Shown here piece after piece: positions 54,492-61,683 of a stretch of DNA of 64,000 nucleotides; position 1 is the first letter of the stretch; every line of letters starts with the position of its first letter. Location of the stretch: assembly GCF_008806325.1 (NCBI RefSeq), contig NZ_WACR01000004.1, positions 1 to 64,000 of the forward strand, read 5' to 3'. A model generated the notes under the pieces. It ran no database searches. It saw only the letters and a list, made by a program, of their open reading frames with translations, and had not been told where the DNA came from. The position numbers were made by a program, and so were the translations under genes. Source of the stretch: Salibacter halophilus (GTDB lineage Bacteria; Bacteroidota; Bacteroidia; Flavobacteriales_G; Salibacteraceae).

Positions 54492-55274
54492 TTATGATGG
54501 AATAACAACATATCGAAACTGGATAAAGTCATCAAAGTCACCATAAGCATGGTAGTCTTTTTTACTTTTTATTTTTATTTGAATATCACAGGTTTTTCCA
54601 ATATCATCGTGTTTAAATGTTAATTTTCTTTTATTTGATTCTGACCAGTTTTCTTCACCTATCCTTTCTATGCTAAATTCAATTTTATCACCAAGTGGAT
54701 CCGTTGAATAGGCCTTTAACTCAATTTCTTCTCCTACTCTTACAGTACCATCATTGACTATGATCTGTGAATAAGTAGGGTTACTTATTGAGTTTCCAAG
54801 ACTATCATTAGCAGCCTCTATTCTTGGAAAAAAATCTTCTGAATCTTCTTTTTTACCTCTATATTGCATTATTGTTGTCCTTATTTCTCCGCTTATTCCT
54901 TTTATTAAATACTTTTGATAATCAAATAACTCCCTTCTATGAGCATGGGCGTCTCGATATTTTTCAATTAGGCTTAGTAAAGCTGTTATCAATTTTTTAT
55001 CTCTGAAAACAGAATCTAAGCCATCGTCCCAGTGTTTTATTATTATGCCTTTTAAGTCGTAGAAATCAGAATAATAAATTAGTCTATTATCAAGAAAAGT
55101 GCTTCTTAACCTTTTTTCTTCTATTACCTGTCTTTCCTTCCATTTTCCAATTCTAGATTCAGAAATTTTTAGGTTACTTACCCAGTTATCTCCAAGTGAT
55201 TTTTTTAATACAAAGGTGATTATATCTCTGACAGAGTTTTCTAGAATTTTTAACTCTTCTTCTACATCTACCAT
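54492..55274 (-). CDS. HEPN-motif protein with C-terminal Ig-like domain
   Basis: 260 residues. Residues 1-140 are helical (VRDIITFVLKKSLGDNWVSN; LIYYSDFYDLKGIIIKHWDD; LITALLSLIEKYRDAHAHRR) and end with R107-x4-H112, the R-X4-6-H RNase motif of HEPN domains, in a layout like Swt1-type HEPN proteins. After a linker, residues ~165-260 look like an Ig/PKD sandwich (IIVNDGTVRVGEEIELKAYS; KTCDIQIKIKSKKDYHAYG). No signal peptide, so a cytoplasmic Ig-like domain, perhaps for recognition. Middle gene of the operon. RNase activity is an inference from the motif. Confidence 0.55.
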   Translation of the reverse strand: MVDVEEELKILENSVRDIITFVLKKSLGDNWVSNLKISESRIGKWKERQVIEEKRLRSTFLDNRLIYYSDFYDLKGIIIKHWDDGLDSVFRDKKLITALLSLIEKYRDAHAHRRELFDYQKYLIKGISGEIRTTIMQYRGKKEDSEDFFPRIEAANDSLGNSISNPTYSQIIVNDGTVRVGEEIELKAYSTDPLGDKIEFSIERIGEENWSESNKRKLTFKHDDIGKTCDIQIKIKSKKDYHAYGDFDDFIQFRYVVIPS

Positions 55275-55302
55275 AAATTAAGTAGTCATTAGTAAGTTAA
55301 AA

Positions 55303-55683
55303 TTATTTACTTTTTAGTTTCATTGAAGCTGCTTCAACCTTGTCAATAAAAGACTCTAAAAAATTTCGCTTCATTCCCTTCGTTTCAAAAATTATAGGCT
55401 TTCCTCCATCTGGTGTGATAGAGACAACATGTCTTTTTGATTTATAGTAGATGATGATTAACACAATCCCTATCAATACTGGTATTGTTATAATCCCAAT
55501 TATCAGTAGCCATACATTGCTTTTGTAATAAGTCAATTCAATTGAGCTTATTTTATCAAGCATTATTGATGTGAAATTTGAATTTCTTTTAGGAGTTTCG
55601 TGGTAACGTAGTCTATGAGTGGTTAGTCTTATTTGTTTATTATTTGATTCAGTGATGAGCTTTTCGTTATCTAATCCTTCCAT
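55303..55683 (-). CDS. Small membrane protein with PH-like fold
   Basis: 126 residues. LITESNNKQIRLTTHRLRYH and MLDKISSIELTYYKSNVWL are the strands of a bacterial PH-like domain. A hydrophobic hairpin follows (LLIIGIITIPVLIGIVLIII), then another strand region (RHVVSITPDGGKPIIFETKG) and a C-terminal helix. No signal peptide; probably an inner-membrane protein facing the cytoplasm. First gene of the operon, 28 bp before the HEPN-like gene. It could tether the HEPN and Shedu-like proteins to the membrane (speculative). Confidence 0.55.
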   Translation of the reverse strand: MEGLDNEKLITESNNKQIRLTTHRLRYHETPKRNSNFTSIMLDKISSIELTYYKSNVWLLIIGIITIPVLIGIVLIIIYYKSKRHVVSITPDGGKPIIFETKGMKRNFLESFIDKVEAASMKLKSK

Positions 55684-56509
55684 TTTATTTCGGTTTGGCT
55701 AATATAATAACTGCAATGGAAACCAGTTTTTAATTCTTCCTCCTGATGCACAGTGATTGAAAGAGAGTTGGAATTATTATGCAGGGTTAAATTAAGTTTA
55801 ATTTATATCTCAAAACTAACGCTTTGTGCTCCCTTTTACAAATAATGTTTTATTGAATTTTGATTGAGTATGAGATTAGTTTGAACTTCTTAGGTGTTCT
55901 TAGAGAAGCTACAAATAACTTAATGGGTCAGTAGGATGGTATATTATTAATATCTGCTAAGTTTTACGCATAAGTTACTGAGTCCGTAAAGCTCGTAATT
56001 GTGTTTTCTGTGTAAGAAGGTAAATTAGCTTGTCCTCTATGATGGTTTAAACCATTAAAACAGGCGATACTTAATTCAACAATTAACCAGAATCTTAATT
56101 CGTGGATTACGTCTCATCAGTCAGCGATATGTAGCGGATGTGCGTAGTCGCGTCTTTGAGTTTCTTGCCTGTGACAGAAGCGTCAGAGGCTTAGAAAGTC
56201 ATAGACCCACGCACTTGCTGCGGGGTCTCAAACTACGAAAAAGACAAAGCACGAAGCACACAATCCGACTACGGTTTTCGCAGCGGACGCGGAGAAAAAT
56301 CGCCTCTGATGAGACTTGACTTTTACGTCCTTTGTGTCAAGACAAAGGACAAAAAATACTGGAATACTCAAAACAGCTGGTCAGCATTAAATTTGAAGTC
56401 TTAACTCCCTATGCTTCGATCACGCATTTCGGCTTCGCTCAATGCACCGCTCAGCAGCCGGGTATTATGACTCAAAACCAAACCAACAAACCTCCAAACT
56501 TGTTCAACC
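55684..56509. other. 826-bp non-coding region with palindromes and repeats
   Basis: No credible gene. It contains a 14-bp perfect palindrome ATGGTTTAAACCAT (56042-56055), two facing copies of GTCTCATCAG (56111-56120 and complement 56306-56315), and a 9-bp hairpin GTCCTTTGT/ACAAAGGAC (56327-56350). The GC-richer middle (56100-56330) differs sharply from the AT-rich operon next to it and may mark an insertion boundary. Confidence 0.5.
56098..56131 (+). repeat. Dispersed repeat unit, second copy at 50141-50173
   Basis: ATTCGT-N6-CGTCTCATCAGT-N-AG-N-GAT is found here on the plus strand and at 50141-50173 on the minus strand. A partial copy (GTCTCATCAG...GGCGAT) is at 56301-56315, inverted. All three are intergenic. 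Confidence 0.45.
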
Positions 56510-57118
56510 TCACTTCACCCTCGTAGTCAGCATTTTTTCATCGCCCAGGTATGCCTCCAGTGTGTCGCCAATTTCTACTTTTCCTACGCCTTTTGGTGTA
56601 CCCGTGTAGATGAGGTCGCCAATCTTGAGTGTGAAATATTTAGAAACGTGGCTGATGATGCTGTCGATCGAGAATATCATGTCTTTTGATGTTCCCTGCT
56701 GTACAACTTCCCCGTTTTTTTCGAGTCGGAATTGAATGTCGTTCAGATCCAGAGTTTCTTTTTTTACAAACTTACCGAGTGGGGCAGAGCCGTCAAATCC
56801 TTTTGCTTTTTCCCAGGGTAGTCCTTTTTCCTTGCATTCTTTTTGGATATCGCGAGCAGTAAAATCTATTCCAATCCCGATTTCATCATAATATTTGTGA
56901 GCGAATTCTTCATCGATGTGTTTGCCCACTTTGTTGATGCGAACAACGAGTTCAACTTCGTGGTGAACGTCACTGGTAAATTCCGGAATAAAAAACGGCT
57001 TTCCCGATTGCAGGATAGCAGAATCGGGTTTGCAAAAAACGACCGGTTCTTTGGGAACCGGGTTGTTCAGTTCTTTGGCGTGATCACGGTAGTTGCGACC
57101 TATACAAATGATTTTCAT
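56510..57118 (-). CDS. Fumarylacetoacetate-hydrolase (FAH) family protein
   Basis: 202 residues, short single-domain FAH form. MKIICIGRNYRDHAKELNNP is the typical start, EVELVVRINKVGKHIDEE carries the metal-binding Glu pair, GIGIDFTARDIQKECKEKGL and GLPWEKAKGFDGSAPLG follow, and DLIYTGTPKGVGKVEIGD closes the fold. Members hydrolyse or decarboxylate acylpyruvates and oxaloacetate using Mg2+. It overlaps no gene, and lies 7 bp after the exonuclease gene in the same direction. Confidence 0.9.
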   Translation of the reverse strand: MKIICIGRNYRDHAKELNNPVPKEPVVFCKPDSAILQSGKPFFIPEFTSDVHHEVELVVRINKVGKHIDEEFAHKYYDEIGIGIDFTARDIQKECKEKGLPWEKAKGFDGSAPLGKFVKKETLDLNDIQFRLEKNGEVVQQGTSKDMIFSIDSIISHVSKYFTLKIGDLIYTGTPKGVGKVEIGDTLEAYLGDEKMLTTRVK

Positions 57119-57125
57119 CGCTATC

Positions 57126-57899
57126 CTATTTGTTTTCTTTATCGAGTTCGAGTTTGACTTTTTTCAAAATGGTTTTTGTGCTCTGCGGGAAATCGCCTTT
57201 CATCATCCACGAATAGTAAGACGGTTCTGACCTAAATACATCTTTGACGAGCTTGTTGCGGTGCTTCCCGAAGTTGAAAACAATTTCCTTTTTCTTGTTG
57301 TAGGCGAGTCGGCCCATGAGATCAGCAAAGTTACCGCGCTTTGAGAATTCGTGAAGGAACTCCATGTCGTTTTTGAGCGTGTCGTAGCGATCGAGCTGAG
57401 CCAAAAAAACCTCGTATGTTGCCATCGTATCAGCATCGGCACTGTGGGCGTCATCGAGTGATTTGTCGCAATAGAATTTGTAAGCTGCAGCCAGTGTGCG
57501 CTGTTCCATTTTGTGAAAGATGTTTTGTACATCGATCAACCTGCGATCGGTTAAGTCAAAATCCAAACCGGCACGGTAAAACTCTTCTACTAGGAGCGGA
57601 ACATCAAATTTGTTGGAGTTGAATCCGCCCAAATCGCAATCTTTGAAAAACAGGAACAGGGCAGGAGCCAGGTCCTCAAAACTGGGTTCATTTTCCACGT
57701 CTTTATCCCAAATGCCGTGAATATTACTCGTTTCTTCGGGAATGGGCATTTGCGGATTCACCAGGTGTCGTTTTTCTTCTTTTTTACCGTTTGGCCACAA
57801 TTTTAGAATTGCGATTTCTACTATTCGATCAGAGCCGACATTGACACCGGTTGTTTCCAAATCAAAAAAGGCTAGCGGACGATCTAAGGACAAATTCAT
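57126..57899 (-). CDS. DnaQ-like 3'-5' exonuclease
   Basis: 257 residues from ATG 57899; a start at 57947 would run through a terminator hairpin. DEDDh motifs: ExoI LAFFDLETTGV with the Asp-Glu pair, ExoII LGGFNSNKFDVPLL, ExoIII AHSADADTMATYEV with His-x4-Asp. The C-terminal part (KKEIVFNFGKHRNKLVKDVF; EPSYYSWMMKGDFPQST) is a DUF3820-like domain often fused to these exonucleases. Probably a DNA repair or proofreading nuclease. Likely co-transcribed with the FAH-family gene. Confidence 0.9.
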   Translation of the reverse strand: MNLSLDRPLAFFDLETTGVNVGSDRIVEIAILKLWPNGKKEEKRHLVNPQMPIPEETSNIHGIWDKDVENEPSFEDLAPALFLFFKDCDLGGFNSNKFDVPLLVEEFYRAGLDFDLTDRRLIDVQNIFHKMEQRTLAAAYKFYCDKSLDDAHSADADTMATYEVFLAQLDRYDTLKNDMEFLHEFSKRGNFADLMGRLAYNKKKEIVFNFGKHRNKLVKDVFRSEPSYYSWMMKGDFPQSTKTILKKVKLELDKENK

Positions 57900-57923
57900 A
57901 TAGATGATTTTAATTCTTAAAAG

Positions 57924-57958
57924 AAAAGCCGGTGATTGACTGAGCAATACCGGCTTTT
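57924..57958 (-). terminator. Intrinsic terminator after the OmpA-family gene
   Basis: 10-bp perfect stem AAAAGCCGGT/ACCGGCTTTT with a 15-base loop, 20 bp past the OmpA-family stop, T-rich beyond on the minus strand. Confidence 0.7.
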
Positions 57959-57977
57959 GTTGTGATATTTAGTTTGT

Positions 57978-60131
57978 TTATTTCTCTTTTGTTTCGTTTG
58001 ACTTTTCAGTTTTATCCTCTTTCATTTCTTTTTCTTCAGGGATAATCACTTCAATGTCAACACGTCTGTTTTTAGCAGCGGCTTCTTCGATGTAGTTACC
58101 TTCTTCATCGTAATCCTCAACGATAGGTTGTTCTTCACCTTTGAAGTCGATCGTGATGCGGTCGTCACTGATGCCCATTTCTTCAAGCGCGCTCGATACA
58201 GACTTAGCACGTCTTTTCGATAGCATTTTGTTGTACCATGACGGACCTTTAGTATCGGTGTGACCTGTGAGTTTCACTGTTACTTTATCGTGATCGTTGA
58301 GGTAGTTACCTACTTTCTCTACAATCGCTTTAGCCGTACCGTTGATCTCGTCACTGTCAAATCCAAATCTCACGTCCTTAAACTGAGCTGCAGCGAGTAG
58401 AATTGGCTCGTCAAGCTCGATGCTCGATGTTTTGACATCAGGCTGTAATCTGTGGCCATCAGGCAACGAAGCAAAGAATTCTTCAGGGCTCTGATCATCA
58501 CGATACTTTTCGATGTCGTAAAGCGCATTCGTCACAGTTGTGTTTTGAGCGATTACATTACCATCCTGATCTTTTTGTAGTGAAAGCTCGATCTTTTGGT
58601 AGAGATCGTACTCAACACACTGCTCAGGAATTGAGAATGCAATTGTATCGTTGAGGTAGTTTTCAGCAGTTGTCACGAGTGAGTAAGCTTTACCCGGTTC
58701 AACATTGATGCTGTAATCTCCTGTTTTGTTATCAACTTCAATCGTCTCGATTTTTTCACCGTCAACATTGGCGAGTGTCAGGTTAGCTGAAAGCGGCTTG
58801 CCTTCTGCGAGAAGTTTTCCGTTGATCGTAGATTCTTCGATTGGCTTGCAAGTCCAAAGACGATAAATATCCATGTTTCCATATCCGCCCTTACGGTCTG
58901 AGGCGAGGTAGAAAATTTCGCCTTTATCGTCAGCCGGTACGAGGTGAATATCGTTTCCAGTACTGTTGATCGGAACCCCTAAGTTTTCGACTTTCCACGT
59001 GCCATTTTCCTCTGTTGCTTTAAACAGATCGTGGCCTCCCATCGAGTTGTGGCCTTTTGACGAAAAGTAGAATGTGCCGTCCTCAGCTAGGTATGGAGAA
59101 TCTTCATCGTAAGGAGTGTTGATGCCGTCCATCGGTTTCCAGTTACTCCATGTACCACCTTCATTTTTCGAGATGAAAATGTCGAGTCCGCCACTTCCTG
59201 ATTCCGGAAGATAAGCGACCATGAAACGTTGATCAGCATCTTTGTTGGTGTAAATTGCTGTCATGTCTGCATCGGTCAGATCTCCAACTTCAACCTTTTG
59301 CGCTACTGGTGAACCACCGTTTTCTGATGCGTAAAGATCAGTGTTGCGGTAGAAATAGAAAGTTCTTTTATCTGAGCTGAAGTTAATTCCAGATTCGCTT
59401 TGCGGAGTGTTCACGCTTTGCGGAATGTGAAGTCCTTCTGGTCTTGTACGCTCTTTCCAATTATCATTGAGAAGTTCGTATCCCGATGTGTAAATATCAT
59501 CATCAGCTTCTTTTTCAACTTCGAATTCACCTTTGAAATCTGAACTCGATTTTGTTGCAGAGAAAACGAGAAACTTTTGATCCTGGTAAAGAACCGGTGC
59601 GTACTCAGTCAATTCAGTGTTGATTCCTTCGCCCAGGTTATCGACACGCATTTGATCGTTAACTTGTTTACTGATGACCTTGCCGTCTTCAGCCTGGCGA
59701 ATCATGTTGTTGACTTCAGCTCTCAGCTTTACACCGTCTTTGTTGTCGCCAATGAGCGGTTTGAATTCTTTGAAAGTTGAAATCGCCTGATCGAACTGTC
59801 CGTCATAGAGAAGAGCCTGACCGTAAAAATAGCCACTTTCTTCAATGATTTTATGGTTGACTTTTTTGAGGTAGTCAACTGCTTTTTCGCGTTCAATTCC
59901 CGATTTGAAAATTGAGAGTCCGAGTAGGAAGTTGTACTCGTTATTTTCTGGATAGGCTTTCACGAGTTCTTTGTAAGTATCGCGAGCGTCAATCCATTGG
60001 CCGTTGTCGATCTGTTCTTCGCCTTTATTCTCGAGCTCTTTTACGTTGATTTGGTCTTGGCTCTGACCGAGAGAAGGGCTAATTGAAGAAACGATCAGTG
60101 TTGTAGTAATTAGGATTTCTCTAAGGTTCAT
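57978..60131 (-). CDS. OmpA-family protein with TPR and PD40 propeller
   Basis: 717 residues. Signal peptide, then TPR-like helices (DARDTYKELVKAYPENNEYN), PD40 beta-propeller blades (SGINFSSDKRTFYFYRNTDL; YDEDSPYLAEDGTFYFSSKG; IFYLASDRKGGYGNMDIY), a carboxypeptidase-regulatory Ig domain (STINGKLLAEGKPLSANLTL) and an OmpA peptidoglycan-binding domain (FGFDSDEINGTAKAIVEKVG; LTGHTDTKGPSWYNKMLSKR; NRRVDIEVI). This architecture matches PorE-like proteins linked to T9SS in Bacteroidota, so a role anchoring that machinery is possible. It has its own terminator. Confidence 0.85.
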   Translation of the reverse strand: MNLREILITTTLIVSSISPSLGQSQDQINVKELENKGEEQIDNGQWIDARDTYKELVKAYPENNEYNFLLGLSIFKSGIEREKAVDYLKKVNHKIIEESGYFYGQALLYDGQFDQAISTFKEFKPLIGDNKDGVKLRAEVNNMIRQAEDGKVISKQVNDQMRVDNLGEGINTELTEYAPVLYQDQKFLVFSATKSSSDFKGEFEVEKEADDDIYTSGYELLNDNWKERTRPEGLHIPQSVNTPQSESGINFSSDKRTFYFYRNTDLYASENGGSPVAQKVEVGDLTDADMTAIYTNKDADQRFMVAYLPESGSGGLDIFISKNEGGTWSNWKPMDGINTPYDEDSPYLAEDGTFYFSSKGHNSMGGHDLFKATEENGTWKVENLGVPINSTGNDIHLVPADDKGEIFYLASDRKGGYGNMDIYRLWTCKPIEESTINGKLLAEGKPLSANLTLANVDGEKIETIEVDNKTGDYSINVEPGKAYSLVTTAENYLNDTIAFSIPEQCVEYDLYQKIELSLQKDQDGNVIAQNTTVTNALYDIEKYRDDQSPEEFFASLPDGHRLQPDVKTSSIELDEPILLAAAQFKDVRFGFDSDEINGTAKAIVEKVGNYLNDHDKVTVKLTGHTDTKGPSWYNKMLSKRRAKSVSSALEEMGISDDRITIDFKGEEQPIVEDYDEEGNYIEEAAAKNRRVDIEVIIPEEKEMKEDKTEKSNETKEK

Positions 60132-60197
60132 AAATCTATTAATTATACGGTTTGGTGTGTTGTTATGCGTTCAAAGATAGGATTTTAACTGATAAAA

Positions 60198-60232
60198 AAA
60201 CCCTTGTTCAAATGAATTTTAAACAAGGGTTT
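60198..60232 (-). terminator. Intrinsic terminator after the E2 gene
   Basis: 11-bp perfect stem AAACCCTTGTT/AACAAGGGTTT, loop of 13 bases, followed on the minus strand by a T7 run. Confidence 0.85.
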
Positions 60233-60258
60233 TAAGGTCTTTTGTTAATAACGTGATT

Positions 60259-61596
60259 TTAGATGTCGCGAGACACGTCAAAGCTTTCGAGGTAATCGGC
60301 AACTTTTCTCACGAACATTCCACCAAGTGCACCGTCAACCACGCGGTGGTCATAACTGTGCGATAAATACATCATGTGGCGAATACCCAGCGTATCTCCC
60401 GCTTCAGTTTCGATGACGGCCGGTTTCTTTTGAATTGAACCAACTGCCATGATCGCAACTTGCGGCTGCGGAATGATAGGCGTACCCATCACGTTTCCGA
60501 ATGAACCTACATTAGAGATGCTGTAAGTTCCTCCGTCAATTTCTTCAGGTTTGAGCTTGTTGTTTCTCGCTCTGTTTGCGAGATCGTTCACTTTCTTACT
60601 CAATCCTACAAGGTTGTATTGATCAGCATCGTGAATAACAGGAACAATGAGGTTTCCTGATGGAGTAGCTGCCGCCATTCCGATGTTGATGCGTTTTTTT
60701 CTTACAATGTTGTCGCCATCCACTGACACGTTGATGAGTGGGAAATCTTTAATGGCTTTGACAATTGCTTCGATGAAGATAGGCGTGAAGGTGATTTTTT
60801 CTCCTTCGCGTTTTTGGAATTCGTTCTTCACCTTGTTTCTCCAGTTCACGATGTTGGTCACATCGGCTTCTACGAATGAAGTTACGTGTGGAGAAATCTG
60901 CTTTGACTCGCGCATGTTTTTGGCAATGATCTTGCGCATGCGGTCCATTTCGATTATTTCGACATCGTCACCGTAAGATTTAGCTGGCTTAACCTGTTCA
61001 GGCTGCGATGCAGCTTTTGGTTGTGAAGCTGATGCAGGAGCGCTCTTCTGTTGAGGAGCTGCTTTTTGAGCACCGGCATTTTCTATAAATCCGAGGATAT
61101 CAGCTTTTGTTACTCGACCGTTTTGGCCAGTGCCATCGATTTGATCGAGCTGTTCAACTGAAATACCTTCTTCTTTCGCAATATTTTTAACGAGTGGAGA
61201 GTAGAATCTATCAGATTTTGAGAAATCGTGACCCTGAGCAGCTGGAGCTGTTGCTGAGCCGTTGTTTGAAGATGCTGCTGCCGGAGCGGGAGCTGCTGTT
61301 TCTTCTTGTGTCGTTTCTTCCTGGTCAGAACCGGAAGCTTCTTCAGCGCCTTCGCCTTCAGCTTCGATCACTGCAATGACATCGCCAACTTGCGCAACGT
61401 CACCTTCGTTGACCTTGATTTCTTTGATAACGCCATCAGCGGGTGCAGGGACCTCGCTGTCCACTTTATCTGTTGCTATTTCAACTATCGATTCTTCTGC
61501 TTCAACTGTGTCGCCTTCGCTTTTCAACCATGTTGTAATGGTCGCTTCGGCTACACTTTCACCCATCTTGGGTAATGTCACTTCAACCTGTGCCAT
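60259..61596 (-). CDS. 2-oxoacid dehydrogenase E2 acyltransferase
   Basis: 445 residues. Lipoyl domain at the N-terminus with the lipoylated Lys in EIATDKVDSEVPAPADG, a Pro/Ala-rich acidic linker, peripheral subunit-binding domain (YSPLVKNIAKEEGISVEQLD; GRVTKADILGFIE) and catalytic domain ending in SHSYDHRVVDGALGGMF, whose His and Asp are catalytic. It transfers acyl groups to CoA in a pyruvate, branched-chain or 2-oxoglutarate complex; which cannot be fixed because no E1 or E3 gene is nearby. A GGTCAGAACC word lies in the linker. Confidence 0.92.
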   Translation of the reverse strand: MAQVEVTLPKMGESVAEATITTWLKSEGDTVEAEESIVEIATDKVDSEVPAPADGVIKEIKVNEGDVAQVGDVIAVIEAEGEGAEEASGSDQEETTQEETAAPAPAAASSNNGSATAPAAQGHDFSKSDRFYSPLVKNIAKEEGISVEQLDQIDGTGQNGRVTKADILGFIENAGAQKAAPQQKSAPASASQPKAASQPEQVKPAKSYGDDVEIIEMDRMRKIIAKNMRESKQISPHVTSFVEADVTNIVNWRNKVKNEFQKREGEKITFTPIFIEAIVKAIKDFPLINVSVDGDNIVRKKRINIGMAAATPSGNLIVPVIHDADQYNLVGLSKKVNDLANRARNNKLKPEEIDGGTYSISNVGSFGNVMGTPIIPQPQVAIMAVGSIQKKPAVIETEAGDTLGIRHMMYLSHSYDHRVVDGALGGMFVRKVADYLESFDVSRDI

Positions 61597-61683
61597 ACGA
61601 GAATTGTAATTTTTAGGAATTGCAAAAATAACTGAAATATTCAGTATTACAATTAATGTACAAAGGTTGTAATTGTTGAGAGA

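Larger units (their letters stand above)
5642..61332. repeat. Dispersed DNA word GGTCAGANCC, 28 exact copies
   Basis: Read as GGTCAGANCC on the plus strand, copies start at 5642, 8584, 11988, 18120, 19781, 22047, 23896, 30060, 36241, 39328, 51083 and 61323. On the minus strand (plus-strand GGNTCTGACC) they start at 8642, 9021, 11215, 16510, 18447, 21298, 24354, 25950, 26941, 30909, 33523, 36849, 47630, 50757, 57223 and 60059. The base before the word is C or T in 27 of 28, and the base before that A or T in 26 of 28, extending the word to WYGGTCAGANCC. N is A 11, G 10, T 6, C 1. Three copies are intergenic. Inside genes, all five reading frames that avoid a TGA are used. One-mismatch relatives occur at 23098, 25039, 30846, 37634, 41073, 59274 and 62285. 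Confidence 0.9.

Noticed and set aside
53646-55683. Three-gene cluster as a simple toxin-antitoxin module
   Set aside because: The proteins are larger than usual pairs, none resembles an antitoxin, and the membrane PH-like member does not fit.
56332-56526. 64-residue open frame on the plus strand
   Set aside because: It lies in repeat-rich intergenic DNA, has no recognisable protein features and runs into the FAH-family gene on the other strand.
5642-61332. GGTCAGANCC as a Chi-like or KOPS-like strand marker
   Set aside because: Copies split 12 to 16 between strands and change orientation locally, with no skew along the window. A replichore switch inside this window is unlikely but cannot be excluded.
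5642-61332. GGTCAGANCC as a by-product of a common peptide such as Gly-Ser-Asp
   Set aside because: The word is used in five reading frames encoding different residues, and in three intergenic places.
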